A stretch of DNA of 64,000 nt from JBHOQS01 sp042408875 (GCA_042408875.1 JBHOQS010000015.1:387192-451191); one strand, 5' to 3'. Shown: positions 34,232 through 43,372, numbered from the stretch's first letter. Notes: a model not told the origin generated them from the sequence alone. Program-made: numbers and translations.

Positions 34232-35218
34232 TCACGGCGCAATGGGGTGCAGCGCACCGGCAGGGCGGGTAGCATCGTACGCGTCCTGCACACGCTGCAA
34301 GACCTCGAGCGCCGGGAGGACGCTCTCCGCGCTGATGGCTGGCTGCCGCTGCTCGGCGATGGCTCGCACGAACTCACGGTCCTGGAGCAGCGCACCGTTG
34401 CGCTCCTCGTGCGTATGGATGGCAGGGTCATACAGGATCCCGTTGCGGTGATGCAGCCGGTTCTCCGTGATCAAGAAGGTGTCCTCGCGCCCAATGAGCA
34501 GGTAGTCGTACAAGCTGAGGTGTGAGTTATAGGACATGTTGACTGAGGCGAGCTGATCTCGCGGCGTGCGGAGCAAGATGCTGAGGTCCATTGGAATACC
34601 CATCTTCTGGTCGGGCAGGGCCACATGGGCCGTCACCTCAACCTGTCCCGGCTCGGTGATGCCGAGCATCCAAAGCACCATATCGACGGCGTGGCAGCCG
34701 TGATGCCAGAGCAGGTTATCCGTCCAGCTCCGCCGGTAGCCACTGGCCCCCACGTTCTCACGGCGCAGGAAGACATAGCGAGCGATGACGTTGTGGAGCT
34801 CGACAGCCCCACTGAAGATGAGCTCGTGGGCCAGGCGCATGGCAGGATAGTAGCGGTGGGTGTGTGCGACCATCAGCACCCGCTGCTGCTGCCGCGCCAG
34901 GTGGGCCAGTCGCTGCCCCTCGGCGAACGACATAGCCAGCGGGATCTCGCAGAGCACATGCTTGCCAGCGCGCAGCGCCATCTCGGTCTGGGCGGCGTGC
35001 TGCTCGCTAGGGGTGCAGAGGATCACCGCGTTGATCTCGGGGTCGGCCAGAGCTGCCTGAAGGTCTGTGGTGTGGCGGCGAAAGCCCCACGCGCGAGCGA
35101 ACGCCTCGGTGCGCTCCGGTAGGCGTCCGACAGCAGTATGCAGTGTATGACCTTCCTGTTTGAAAATGCGGGCGTGGCTCTGTCCGGTCATGCCGTAGCC
35201 GACGATGCAAACGTTCAT
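34232..35218 (-). CDS. Gfo/Idh/MocA family oxidoreductase
   Basis: A 328-residue NAD(P)-dependent oxidoreductase. The Rossmann fold begins VCIVGYGMTGQSHARIF, the substrate-loop region reads GKHVLCEIPLAMSFAEG and the C-terminal domain includes WHHGCHAVDMVLWMLGI, placing the conserved His for catalysis. The usual EKP motif is EIP: the lysine of E-K-P, often catalytic, is replaced by isoleucine. AGGAGC lies five bases upstream of the ATG at 35218. A longer upstream extension is unrelated. The substrate is unknown. The gap to the cupredoxin gene (35219-35445) shows no gene. Confidence 0.88.
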   Translation of the reverse strand: MNVCIVGYGMTGQSHARIFKQEGHTLHTAVGRLPERTEAFARAWGFRRHTTDLQAALADPEINAVILCTPSEQHAAQTEMALRAGKHVLCEIPLAMSFAEGQRLAHLARQQQRVLMVAHTHRYYPAMRLAHELIFSGAVELHNVIARYVFLRRENVGASGYRRSWTDNLLWHHGCHAVDMVLWMLGITEPGQVEVTAHVALPDQKMGIPMDLSILLRTPRDQLASVNMSYNSHLSLYDYLLIGREDTFLITENRLHHRNGILYDPAIHTHEERNGALLQDREFVRAIAEQRQPAISAESVLPALEVLQRVQDAYDATRPAGALHPIAP

Positions 35219-35445
35219 GCGGCGCTCCTGGCTGGCGATCTTCACCGTCCCGTGCTGCGAGCATCGCACAGGACTGAACGACAGGTCTCCCGCATTGTAG
35301 CAGGTTATCGCAGCGGGGTGGGGCAGGCCAGCCCGCCACAGCAATGTTATGTCCCTGGGTTGACGATGTCGGAGCAGAGACTACCGGCTGCTGCGGCAAC
35401 AGCGCGAGGAATGACGGCGCGTGGAGCGAAAGCGGGGCCAGCACG

Positions 35446-36018
35446 TCACTGCACGATGATCTTGCCCTCCATGCCCTCGTGCAGGTCACAGATATAAGGG
35501 TACTCGCCCGGGGCATCATACCTGCGCTGGTACTGCTGCCCCGGCCGGATCACTCCGGAGTCATAGCTAAGGTCTTTCGCCACGACGGTGTGATCATCCC
35601 GCCCGGCATTCACCCAGATCACGGTCGTGCCCGGCGGGACGGTCAGCTCGGCCGGGACAAAGAAATTGTCCTCCATACGGATAGTCACTTCCCAAGGGAA
35701 GCGCTCGGTATTCAGGCGCTGCTGAACGCCAAACGGACCGTTTACCCAGGTACGAAAACCGTCGGTGAAAGCCGTCCAGTTATCAGACTTTCGCCACACC
35801 ATCAAGCCCCTGGTAGTACGCTGAAGTGCATCCCCGTTCTCGGCGAAGTGCTGGTCTTCCAGGCAGTCGCCAACGATCTGCGGGCCGATCAGGTCACGCA
35901 GCGTGGCAAAGCCGAGGATGAACTGGCAGGGGGCTTGGGCTTGCGCCGAGGGTAGAGCAAAAAGCACCACAACCAGCGCCACGAACACCACACGAGCAAG
36001 ACGAAGAAGGAAAGTCAT
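35446..36018 (-). CDS. Secreted cupredoxin with an N-terminal unknown domain
   Basis: A 190-residue protein with a signal peptide (VVFVALVVVLFALPSAQAQA). An N-terminal domain of about 85 residues (DNWTAFTDGFRTWVNGPFGVQQR) precedes a C-terminal plastocyanin-like domain of about 80 residues. Copper ligands can be read as His (DDHTV), Cys and His in YICDLH, and Met in EGMEG. GGAG lies five bases upstream of the ATG at 36018. The neighbouring gene encodes a close paralogue of the copper domain, indicating tandem duplication. It is a probable exported electron carrier or copper protein. Confidence 0.8.
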   Translation of the reverse strand: MTFLLRLARVVFVALVVVLFALPSAQAQAPCQFILGFATLRDLIGPQIVGDCLEDQHFAENGDALQRTTRGLMVWRKSDNWTAFTDGFRTWVNGPFGVQQRLNTERFPWEVTIRMEDNFFVPAELTVPPGTTVIWVNAGRDDHTVVAKDLSYDSGVIRPGQQYQRRYDAPGEYPYICDLHEGMEGKIIVQ

Positions 36019-36108
36019 GACATCTCCTCGCTGCGACATCGCACCTGGTCTCCCTCAACCGGCACAGCCACAGAGCACCCGCACGTGAGCGGCGGGCCCG
36101 CCGCGGCT

Positions 36109-36546
36109 CTACTGCACGAGGATCTTCCCAGCCATGTTCTCGTGCAGATCGCAGATATAGGGATACTCGCCCGGCGCCTCGAACAGGCGTTGCCAGCTCT
36201 GCCCCGGCTTGATCACCCCTGAGTCGAAACTGAGATCAGCAGCGACGATCGTGTGATCGTCTGCCCCGGCGTTGATCCAGGTGACTGTCGTACCAGCCGG
36301 CACCGCTAGCTCCTGGGGGATGAACACATTGTCCTCCATGCGTACCAGGAACGGGTCTGCCGGGGAAGCCGGCGGCGCGGCCTCCTGAGCGGCTGGCGCT
36401 TCCGCTGGCCCGGACGCCTCATCCGCCAGGGCAGCAGAGAGGAGCACCGCCGAGATGCTCAACGCCAGCACTAGAATGAGTGCAACCACGCCCAGCACGC
36501 GCCGGCTGCGTCGGCCAGCTCGACAAACGAACGTCGCTCGCACCAT
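36109..36546 (-). CDS. Membrane-anchored cupredoxin
   Basis: A 145-residue protein with an N-terminal hydrophobic anchor or signal (VLGVVALILVLALSISAVLL), a Pro/Ala linker and a plastocyanin-like domain of about 80 residues. It shares most positions with the copper domain of the downstream gene, including MEDN, AGTTVTWINAG, DDHTIVA, SFDSGVIKPGQ and PGEYPYICDLHENM. Copper ligands His, Cys, His and Met are all present. A GTG at 36543 has better ribosome-site spacing than the ATG. A GGCGGGCCCGCC palindrome (36091-36102) separates it from the downstream paralogue. Confidence 0.8.
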   Translation of the reverse strand: MVRATFVCRAGRRSRRVLGVVALILVLALSISAVLLSAALADEASGPAEAPAAQEAAPPASPADPFLVRMEDNVFIPQELAVPAGTTVTWINAGADDHTIVAADLSFDSGVIKPGQSWQRLFEAPGEYPYICDLHENMAGKILVQ

Positions 36547-36566
36547 CTCTCCCTACGTGCTCTTCC

Positions 36567-36609
36567 TTGATGATGCTTCTTTGATGATGCTTCTTTTGAT
36601 GATGCTTAT
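36567..36609. repeat. Three-copy tandem repeat in the cupredoxin leader
   Basis: The unit TTGATGATGCTTCT occurs three times with 14-15 base spacing. The last copy is slightly changed. It lies just upstream of the leftward cupredoxin gene, so it would be in its 5' leader or promoter. The rest of the 36547-36747 gap shows no gene. Confidence 0.85.
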
Positions 36610-36747
36610 TCGTGTTTGTGCTTTCTTTCGCCGACAGACACAGGCAACCACTGCCGGCGCGAAGACAGCTCACGGCTATGACAGACCTCGCCATGAGGGT
36701 ATACGCCAGCCGGCAGTCGGATAGATTGCTGCTGGGCACGGTCTCTA

Positions 36748-38622
36748 TCAGCGCACCGCTGCCCAGGCCGCCCGACCTGCCAGTTCCTGCTGGGCAGCGC
36801 GCCACTGCATGGTGTACAGCTTGTAGTAATAGCCTTCCTTCGTCAGCAGCTCCTGGTGCGTGCCCTGCTCGACGATCCTGCCCTGCTGAAGCACGATGAT
36901 CTTCGTGGCGCGGGTAATAGTGGAGAGGCGGTGGGCGATAACAAACGATGTCCGGCCCTGCAGCAGTTTCTTCAGCGCCTCCTGGATCACTAGCTCGGTC
37001 TCGGTGTCAACGCTGGAAGTCGCCTCGTCAAGGATGAGGATACGCGGGTCTTTGAGCAGGGCCCGGGCGAACGAGATGAGCTGGCGCTGGCCCACGGAGA
37101 GCTGCGTGCCACGCTCGTGGACTTCCGTATCGTACTCCAGCGGCAGTCGCATGATGAACTCGTGCGCTCCCACCGCCTTCGCCGCAGCAATGATCTCCTC
37201 CTCGGTAGCATCGAGGCGTCCGTAGCGGATGTTGTCGCGCACGGTGCCCGAGAAGAGGAACGGCTCCTGGAGCACAAGCCCGATCTGCCGCCGCAGGCTA
37301 TGGACGGTCACGTCCCGAATGTCATAGCCGTCGATGGTGATGGAGCCGCTCTGGATCTCGTAGAAGCGGCACAGGATGTTGATGATGCTCGACTTGCCAG
37401 CGCCCGTCTCACCGACCAGGGCGATCATATCGCCCGGCTGGGCCTCCAGGCTGATGCCCTTCAGCACGGGGATCTCGGGGTTGTACCCGAACACCACGTT
37501 CTCGAACTTGACGTGTCCCTTGATCGGTGGCAGCTCGATCGCTCCGGGCTTGTCCACGATCGCTGGCGGCGTGTCCAGGAGCTCGAAGACTCGCTCGCCA
37601 GCGGCCATCGCCGCCTGAAGGGAGGTGTAGCGCGCCGAGAGGTCCTGGATCGGGGCAAAGAACCGGCCCACATAGCTCATGAACGCCACGAGCGTCCCGA
37701 CGGAGAGCACACCGTTGAGCACCTTGGCGCCGCCGTACCAGATGATCGTTGCGGTGGCCAGTGCGGCGATGAGCTCAACGACCGGGTTGTACACGGCGGA
37801 GATGAGCACGGCTCGGCGGTTGGCCTGGAAGTTCTCCTGGTTGATCTGGTCGAACCGCTCTGCGTTGAGCCGCTGCCGGCAGAACGCCTGCACCACCCGT
37901 ACGCCGGTGAGGTTCTCCGCTAGAGCGCCGTTCAAGATCGAGATACGGCGCCGCACCTCCCGGTACGAGGTGCGTGACAGCTCGCTGAACACCATGGACG
38001 CGACGTAGATGATCGGGATCACCGTGAACGTGAGCAGCGACAGCGAGAGGTCCATGGAGAGCATCAACACCAGGACGCCTACCAGCACGAAGAGGTCGCT
38101 GGAGAGGCCCACCAGGGTGTTGGTCGCCACCTCGTTCAGGGCGGAGACGTCGCTGGTCAGGCGAGACATGATCCGCCCGACCTCCCGCTGGTCGAAGTAG
38201 CTCAAGCTCAGGCGCTGGAGATGCGTGAACAGGCGCATGCGCAGGCTGTTCAGCACCTGCTGGCTGACCCACGACACGATGTATGTCTCGCCGAACGAGC
38301 CCACCCACGCGGTGGCGAGCGTGAGCAGGTAGAGCAGTGCCACCAGGCCGAGCTGGGCCAGGTCGCCGCGGGCGAGCGCGCTGTCGATGGCGATCTTGAT
38401 GAGGTACGGCCCGGCCAGGCCGGAGCCGGCCGTGATCAGGGTCATCACCATCGCCGCGGCCAGGGCAGCCTTGTAGGGCGCCACGAACCCGAGCAGGCGC
38501 AGAGCGATCTCCCGGTCGAAGGCTTTGCCCAGGACCTCGTCGTCACCGCCTCGACGGCCCATGCCGCCGGACCCGCCACGCATGTACGCCATCGCCGTCT
38601 GTACCCTCGTCTGTAGCCTCAC
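36748..38622 (-). CDS. ABC exporter half-transporter, subunit with consensus Walker B
   Basis: A 624-residue MsbA/LmrA-type half transporter with six predicted helices and a C-terminal ATPase. The ATPase has Walker A GETGAGKSS, Q-loop LQEPFLFSG, signature LSVGQRQLIS, Walker B ILILDEATSSVD and the H-loop AHRLST. The catalytic glutamate is present, but the signature motif departs from LSGGQ. It lies 32 bases downstream of a second half transporter whose Walker B has Asp in place of Glu. The pair fits a heterodimeric exporter. The N-terminus (MRGGSGGMGRRGGDDE) is Gly/Arg-rich. The start is GTG; an ATG at 38589 is possible. Confidence 0.92.
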   Translation of the reverse strand: MRLQTRVQTAMAYMRGGSGGMGRRGGDDEVLGKAFDREIALRLLGFVAPYKAALAAAMVMTLITAGSGLAGPYLIKIAIDSALARGDLAQLGLVALLYLLTLATAWVGSFGETYIVSWVSQQVLNSLRMRLFTHLQRLSLSYFDQREVGRIMSRLTSDVSALNEVATNTLVGLSSDLFVLVGVLVLMLSMDLSLSLLTFTVIPIIYVASMVFSELSRTSYREVRRRISILNGALAENLTGVRVVQAFCRQRLNAERFDQINQENFQANRRAVLISAVYNPVVELIAALATATIIWYGGAKVLNGVLSVGTLVAFMSYVGRFFAPIQDLSARYTSLQAAMAAGERVFELLDTPPAIVDKPGAIELPPIKGHVKFENVVFGYNPEIPVLKGISLEAQPGDMIALVGETGAGKSSIINILCRFYEIQSGSITIDGYDIRDVTVHSLRRQIGLVLQEPFLFSGTVRDNIRYGRLDATEEEIIAAAKAVGAHEFIMRLPLEYDTEVHERGTQLSVGQRQLISFARALLKDPRILILDEATSSVDTETELVIQEALKKLLQGRTSFVIAHRLSTITRATKIIVLQQGRIVEQGTHQELLTKEGYYYKLYTMQWRAAQQELAGRAAWAAVR

Positions 38623-38654
38623 TCGAAGACAGGCGCCGCGCGACCGCGCGCCCT

Positions 38655-40445
38655 TTAATGCGAACGCTCCACTCCGGCCTGCGCGATCTCCGGCTGCTGC
38701 AGACGCTGGCGCATCAACTCTTCCTGATCACGAAGCTGCAGCTCATAGATGCGGGCGTAGATGCCGCCCAGGCGCACCAGCTCCTCGTGCGTGCCGCGCT
38801 CAACGATGCGGCCGCGGTCGAGCACCAGGATCAGGTCAGCGTCTTTCACCGAGGTGAGCCGTTGGGCGATGATGAAGGTCGTACGGCCTTGCATCAACGT
38901 CTTCAGCGCCTGCTGGATCAGGTACTCGGTCTCCATATCTACGCTGGAGGTGGCATCATCCAGGATCAGGATACGCGGGTCCATGCATAGTGCCCGCGCA
39001 ATCGAGATACGCTGGCGCTGCCCTCCGGAGAGATTAACCCCGCGTTCACCAATATGCGTGTTGTAGCCGTCTTCCAGGCGCATGATGAAGTCATGCGCTT
39101 GCGCTGCCTTGGCCGCGGCGATGATCTCATCCATCGTGGCATCGGGCCGGCCATAGGCAATGTTCTCGGCCACCGTGGCCGAGAACAGGAAGGGGTCCTG
39201 CAGGACGATGCCGATGTTGCGGCGCAGGCTCTCCAGGGTGACGTCGCGCACGTCGTGCCCGTCCACCAGCACGCGGCCCGCCGTCACGTCGTAGAAGCGG
39301 GGGATAAGGTTGACGATGGTCGTCTTGCCAGAGCCCGTCGCGCCGACGAGGCCGATCACCTGGCCCGGCCTGGCCTCGAACGAGATGTCATGCAGTACTG
39401 GCAGGCCCGCGTGGTAGGCAAAGTAGACATGTTCAAAGGCCACATGCCCCTTGATACGACCGAGCGCGATCGCCCCGGGCTTCTCCTGCACAGGCGAGCG
39501 GGCATCGAGGATCTCGAAGATGCGTTCACCGGAGGCCACAGCCCTCGATATCACGTTGATGATCCAGCCGAGCTGGCGCACCGGCTGGGCCAGCATCATC
39601 AGGTAGGAGTTAAACGCCACGAGCGTCCCAACGGAGATCTCCCCGCTCAGAGCGTCACGGCCGCCGGACCACAGCACGAGCACGGTCCCAAGTCCGGTGA
39701 GAAAGGGAAAGAGCGGCTGAACGAATGCCCAGGCGCGCATGGCGCGGAGGTTCCGCTGCATCAGCACCTGGTTCTCACGGCGGAATTTCTCGATCTCGTA
39801 CTCCTCACGGGCAAAGGCCTTGACGACCCGCACGCCGGCGATATTCTCCTGGAGCACCGCTGCGACGATGGCGAACTGCTGCTGGACGCGTCCGAACATG
39901 GGCCGGATGCGCGTGCCGTAGCTAATGGCGGTGAACGCCAGCGGCGGCACGATGAGCAGCGAGAGCAGCGCCAGCCTGGCATGCATGCTGAACATGATCA
40001 CCAGGATGAGCACCATCAGCAGCACCGTGTTGACGATATGCAGGATGCCCTGGCCGCTGAACAGGCGGATCTGGTCCACATCGCTCGTCGCGCGGGACAT
40101 GACCTCGCCGGTCTGCGCCCGGTCATGATATGCAAAGGACAGGTGTTGCAGTCGGTCGTAGAGCTCGTTACGCAGGTCATACGCCACGCGCTGGGAGACG
40201 AACTCGGTGAAGTAGACCCGTCCGAAGGCGAAGACGCCTTTGAAGACGTTGATCAGGATGACCAGGAGCGCAGCGACGAGCACAAAGCCGCCGTCACGAC
40301 CGTAGAGGCCGCGGTCGATCACCTCTTTGAGGAGTCGCGGCACCACGAGGTTAAACAGCGTGACGACCAGGAGACACATATAGCCGAGCGCGAGGCTCTG
40401 CCAGTAGCGCAAGCTGTAGCGGAGTAGACGGCGGAGAATCGTCAT
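38655..40445 (-). CDS. ABC exporter half-transporter, subunit with degenerate Walker B
   Basis: A 596-residue half transporter with six helices and an ATPase domain: Walker A GATGSGKTT, Q-loop LQDPFLFSA, canonical signature LSGGQRQRISIARAL, and Walker B ILILDDATSSVD. The catalytic Glu after Walker B is Asp, as in the degenerate site of heterodimeric exporters such as TM287/288. Its ATG overlaps the AI-2E stop by four bases (ATGA), so the three genes form one operon. The cargo is unknown. Related heterodimers export drugs, peptides or lipids. Confidence 0.93.
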   Translation of the reverse strand: MTILRRLLRYSLRYWQSLALGYMCLLVVTLFNLVVPRLLKEVIDRGLYGRDGGFVLVAALLVILINVFKGVFAFGRVYFTEFVSQRVAYDLRNELYDRLQHLSFAYHDRAQTGEVMSRATSDVDQIRLFSGQGILHIVNTVLLMVLILVIMFSMHARLALLSLLIVPPLAFTAISYGTRIRPMFGRVQQQFAIVAAVLQENIAGVRVVKAFAREEYEIEKFRRENQVLMQRNLRAMRAWAFVQPLFPFLTGLGTVLVLWSGGRDALSGEISVGTLVAFNSYLMMLAQPVRQLGWIINVISRAVASGERIFEILDARSPVQEKPGAIALGRIKGHVAFEHVYFAYHAGLPVLHDISFEARPGQVIGLVGATGSGKTTIVNLIPRFYDVTAGRVLVDGHDVRDVTLESLRRNIGIVLQDPFLFSATVAENIAYGRPDATMDEIIAAAKAAQAHDFIMRLEDGYNTHIGERGVNLSGGQRQRISIARALCMDPRILILDDATSSVDMETEYLIQQALKTLMQGRTTFIIAQRLTSVKDADLILVLDRGRIVERGTHEELVRLGGIYARIYELQLRDQEELMRQRLQQPEIAQAGVERSH

Positions 40446-41833
40446 GGCACCGTTTCCCTCGTCCGTGACGGCTCGGATAGCGCAGGCCCGGCGCCATCCT
40501 CCGGCGGTGGAGCGGCCATCTCCCTACTCCGTAGCCGTCGCGCCAGCAAGGGCCGTCGCGGCGGCGCGGGCCGGTACAGCGGCGTCTGCAGAATAACACG
40601 GTAGTAGAAGCTGCGCACGCTCACGTAGAGCACCGCCGCGATGGGAATGCCAAAGATCACGCCCCAGCCGCCGGCGACCCGAGCCCCCACGAGCATCGCG
40701 GCGAAGACGAGCAAGGGATGGATCCCCACGCTCTGGCTCATGATCTTCGGCGCGATCACATTGACCACGATGAACTGGAGGATGAACAGCGCCAGGAACA
40801 CCCACCACAGGGCATCGGGCCGTTGCAAGACGGCCACCAGCAGCGGCGCGATCATGGCGAAGATCGGTCCGATCAGCGGGATCAGCATCAGCACCCCGCT
40901 GAGTACCGCCGCCAGCAGGACAAACCCCAGGCCAGCGAACTCCATGATCACCGCGGTTCCGGCGGCGAAGATGAGAGCCTGGATAAGCTGGCCGCGCAGG
41001 AACCCACCGAACGAGCGGTCAATGTGCGAGAGCAGCTCCTCTGCCTCCGGCCGGTAGCGCGGCGGGAGCAGGCGCAGGAATGCCTCGGCCGCTTCCTCCC
41101 CAGCAAGCGTCATATAGAACGAGAGAATCAGCACGATGGCTGTGTTCAGTGCCAGCGTGGCGATGCCGGTAGCAAAGCCAAGCGCGGTCTGGATCGACGC
41201 AGCGCCGTAGGCTTCGAGGCGCGCCACACCGTTCCGGTAGAGGTCTTCCAGCGCCTGCGGTGGCAGCCCGCGCGCAACCAGCTCGGTATGCCACGACTGG
41301 GCCATGGCCTGGAGCCGGTCGGCATAGGCGGGCAGCGCCGCGCCGAACTGGGTAAGCTGCACGGTGAGCGTCGGCACGGCAATCAGGATGGCCAGGAGCA
41401 GGCTCAGACCCAGGGCAGCGTAGACTATCGCCACGGCCACCGGCTGTGACACGCCGGAGCGCTGGCGCAGTGCCCGCACCAGCGGGCTGAGCAGGAAGGC
41501 GAGCAGCCAGGCTAAGAAAAAGAGGAGCAGGATGTCAGCGAACCGAGCAAGGAACTGCCACACCCAGTTGATCAGCCACAGGACGCCGATAATCGTGGCC
41601 AGGATCAAGGGTGCGCGCACCAGCGGCTCGGCGGTCAGCCGAGGCTGCGGCGGTTGGGCGGCGGGCAGGGCGGTGCTGCGCGCGGTCTCAGGTATGGCGG
41701 GCGGTGCAGAGGCGTCGTGCAGCCTACCCGCACCCGCCGCTGGCGGTGTGTCTTCCTCGAGAGGGGCGCTGGACGTGGCGCTCTCCGCCATGTGAAAACG
41801 TGGGTCAGGCCGTTCCACTGCACTCTGTTGCAC
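40442..41833 (-). CDS. AI-2E family transporter
   Basis: A 463-residue membrane protein with about eight helices. It shows the AI-2E (TqsA/YdiK) pattern: an initial pair of helices, the loop before GFATGIATLALNTAIVLILSFYMTL, then FGGFLRGQLIQALIFAAGTA, and the GIHPLLVFAAMLVGARVAGGWGVIFGIPIAAVLYV end. The first 75 residues and the last 50 are Pro/Ala/Arg-rich and cytoplasmic. Family roles include quorum-signal or sodium/proton transport, and the name does not prove AI-2 export. It is the first gene of an operon with the ABC exporter. The start is a GTG; an ATG at 41791 is an alternative. Confidence 0.87.
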   Translation of the reverse strand: MQQSAVERPDPRFHMAESATSSAPLEEDTPPAAGAGRLHDASAPPAIPETARSTALPAAQPPQPRLTAEPLVRAPLILATIIGVLWLINWVWQFLARFADILLLFFLAWLLAFLLSPLVRALRQRSGVSQPVAVAIVYAALGLSLLLAILIAVPTLTVQLTQFGAALPAYADRLQAMAQSWHTELVARGLPPQALEDLYRNGVARLEAYGAASIQTALGFATGIATLALNTAIVLILSFYMTLAGEEAAEAFLRLLPPRYRPEAEELLSHIDRSFGGFLRGQLIQALIFAAGTAVIMEFAGLGFVLLAAVLSGVLMLIPLIGPIFAMIAPLLVAVLQRPDALWWVFLALFILQFIVVNVIAPKIMSQSVGIHPLLVFAAMLVGARVAGGWGVIFGIPIAAVLYVSVRSFYYRVILQTPLYRPAPPRRPLLARRLRSREMAAPPPEDGAGPALSEPSRTRETVP

Positions 41834-41962
41834 CGGCAGTCATCATGATAATGTATGGGCTCAGGAGCGGCAAGCGCAGGAGTACTCTGCCGCCACCGGC
41901 GACGCATCACGTCTCTGGAACACGCTCGCCGGGTCCTATTTTGCTGCGTAATCTCTCACCAT

Positions 41963-42018
41963 AGGTCTGAAACCACACAGGTCTGAAACCACAGGATGCA
42001 CACACAGGAGCGGATGCA
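41963..42018 (+). repeat. 16-nt-period duplications running into a start region
   Basis: AGGTCTGAAACCACA occurs at 41963 and 41979, and GGATGCACA at 41994 and 42010, all with a 16-base period. The array duplicates ATG codons, so several in-frame starts exist for the next gene (41996, 42014, 42020). Confidence 0.85.
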
Positions 42019-42019
42019 C

Positions 42020-43372
42020 ATGCAGGACATCCTCAGGGCGCTTGAGCAACGGGCAGCCGCGGGACGGCTGGTGACCGTCGCACTCGTCGGTGCCGGCCGC
42101 TTCGGCACCACCGTAGCTGCGCAACTCGGCCAGATGCGCGGCATGCGCCTGGCGGTCGTTGCTGACATCAGAGCGCAGAACGCGGTCGCTGCCTTCCAGG
42201 CGGCCGGATACTCCCCCGACAATGTGGTCTCTGCATCGTCGCCTAACGACGTGGCCGATGCGGTGCAGCGGGGACGCCCTGTCGTGGTCGAGGATGCCCT
42301 TCTGGCAGCGACTGCGCCGGTCGAGGTGCTGGTTGAGGCCACCGGCCGGCCCTCTGTCGCAGCACAGGTGATTCCCGCTGCGCTCGAACACCGCCTCCAC
42401 GTCGTCAACGTCACCGTCGAGGCTGACGTGCTGCTCGGCAGCCTATTCGCTCGCCTGGCCGCCCGACACGGGGTCGTGTACACGCTCACCGACGGTGACC
42501 AGCCGGGGTGCACACGGCGGCTGGTAGACTGGGCGCGCGCCCTGGGCTACCGCGTCGTGGCAGCTGGGCGCGGCACACTGCGCTATCCGTTTGACCGCTA
42601 TGGCACGCCGGACGAGGCCTTCGCTCGATACGGGTTCTCAGACGACCTGGTGCAGCGGCGGCGTTTGAATGCCCAGATGTATAACTCATTCCGCGACGGC
42701 TCCAAGGCGCAGATTGAGATGACCGCGCTGGCCAACTGCACCGGCCTCGTGCCAGATCGCCGGGGCATGCACGAGCCCTCCGCCGGTCTGGGTACACTCC
42801 CGTCGCTGATGGCTCTCCGCGAGCACGGCGGTCTATTGGAGCGAGAGGGTGTGGTCGATCTGGCAAATGCCGTCGCAGGGGACGGCCAGCGTATCCTGCC
42901 CGACGGCATCGCCAACGGCGTCTGGGCCGTGCTCACGACCGACAACCCGCTGCTCCAGGAGGACCTGGCTTTCTACGGCCTGCCATCGGGTGCCGGGGGG
43001 CGCACTGCGCTGCTGTACCGGCCGTATCACCTCTGCGGTATCGAGGCACCGCTCTCAGTGGCCGAAGCCGCCCTCTTCAGGCGAGCGACGGCGGCGCCGC
43101 TCCTGCGCCCGGTCGCCGACGTGGTGACCTTCGCCAAGCGTCCGCTGCGGGCCGGTGAGCGCCTGGACGGGAGCGGCGGGGCGACCGTGTACGGCCTGAT
43201 CGAGCGCTGGGAGCAGGCTCGCGCCGAGAACCTGCTGCCGCTGGGCCTGGCCGAGGGCGTGCGTCTGCGCCGCGACGTAGCGCGCGACGAGGCGATCACC
43301 TACGCCGACGTTGAGCTTGACGAGACAGCGCCGGTGGCGCGCCTGCGGCGCGAACTAGAGCGTAGTTTGTAG
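42020..43372 (+). CDS. NAD(P)-binding oxidoreductase with C-terminal SAF domain
   Basis: A 450-residue protein with a homoserine-dehydrogenase-like Rossmann domain (VTVALVGAGRFGTTVAAQLG), a middle region (YTLTDGDQPGCTRRLVDWARALG, MYNSFRDGSKAQIEMTALANCTGL) and a C-terminal SAF domain from about residue 375 (KRPLRAGERLDGSGGATVYG ... LAEGVRLRRDVARDEAITYADV). Such proteins are often annotated as FlgA-like by their SAF domain, but the architecture points to a metabolic dehydrogenase, often in sugar-acid loci. The substrate is unknown. AGGAG lies eight bases upstream of ATG 42020. Confidence 0.8.
   Translation: MQDILRALEQRAAAGRLVTVALVGAGRFGTTVAAQLGQMRGMRLAVVADIRAQNAVAAFQAAGYSPDNVVSASSPNDVADAVQRGRPVVVEDALLAATAPVEVLVEATGRPSVAAQVIPAALEHRLHVVNVTVEADVLLGSLFARLAARHGVVYTLTDGDQPGCTRRLVDWARALGYRVVAAGRGTLRYPFDRYGTPDEAFARYGFSDDLVQRRRLNAQMYNSFRDGSKAQIEMTALANCTGLVPDRRGMHEPSAGLGTLPSLMALREHGGLLEREGVVDLANAVAGDGQRILPDGIANGVWAVLTTDNPLLQEDLAFYGLPSGAGGRTALLYRPYHLCGIEAPLSVAEAALFRRATAAPLLRPVADVVTFAKRPLRAGERLDGSGGATVYGLIERWEQARAENLLPLGLAEGVRLRRDVARDEAITYADVELDETAPVARLRRELERSL

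Noticed and set aside
42020..43372. Annotation as flagellar protein FlgA because of the SAF domain
   Set aside because: The N-terminal Rossmann domain and overall length fit a dehydrogenase; FlgA is an exported P-ring chaperone without such a domain.
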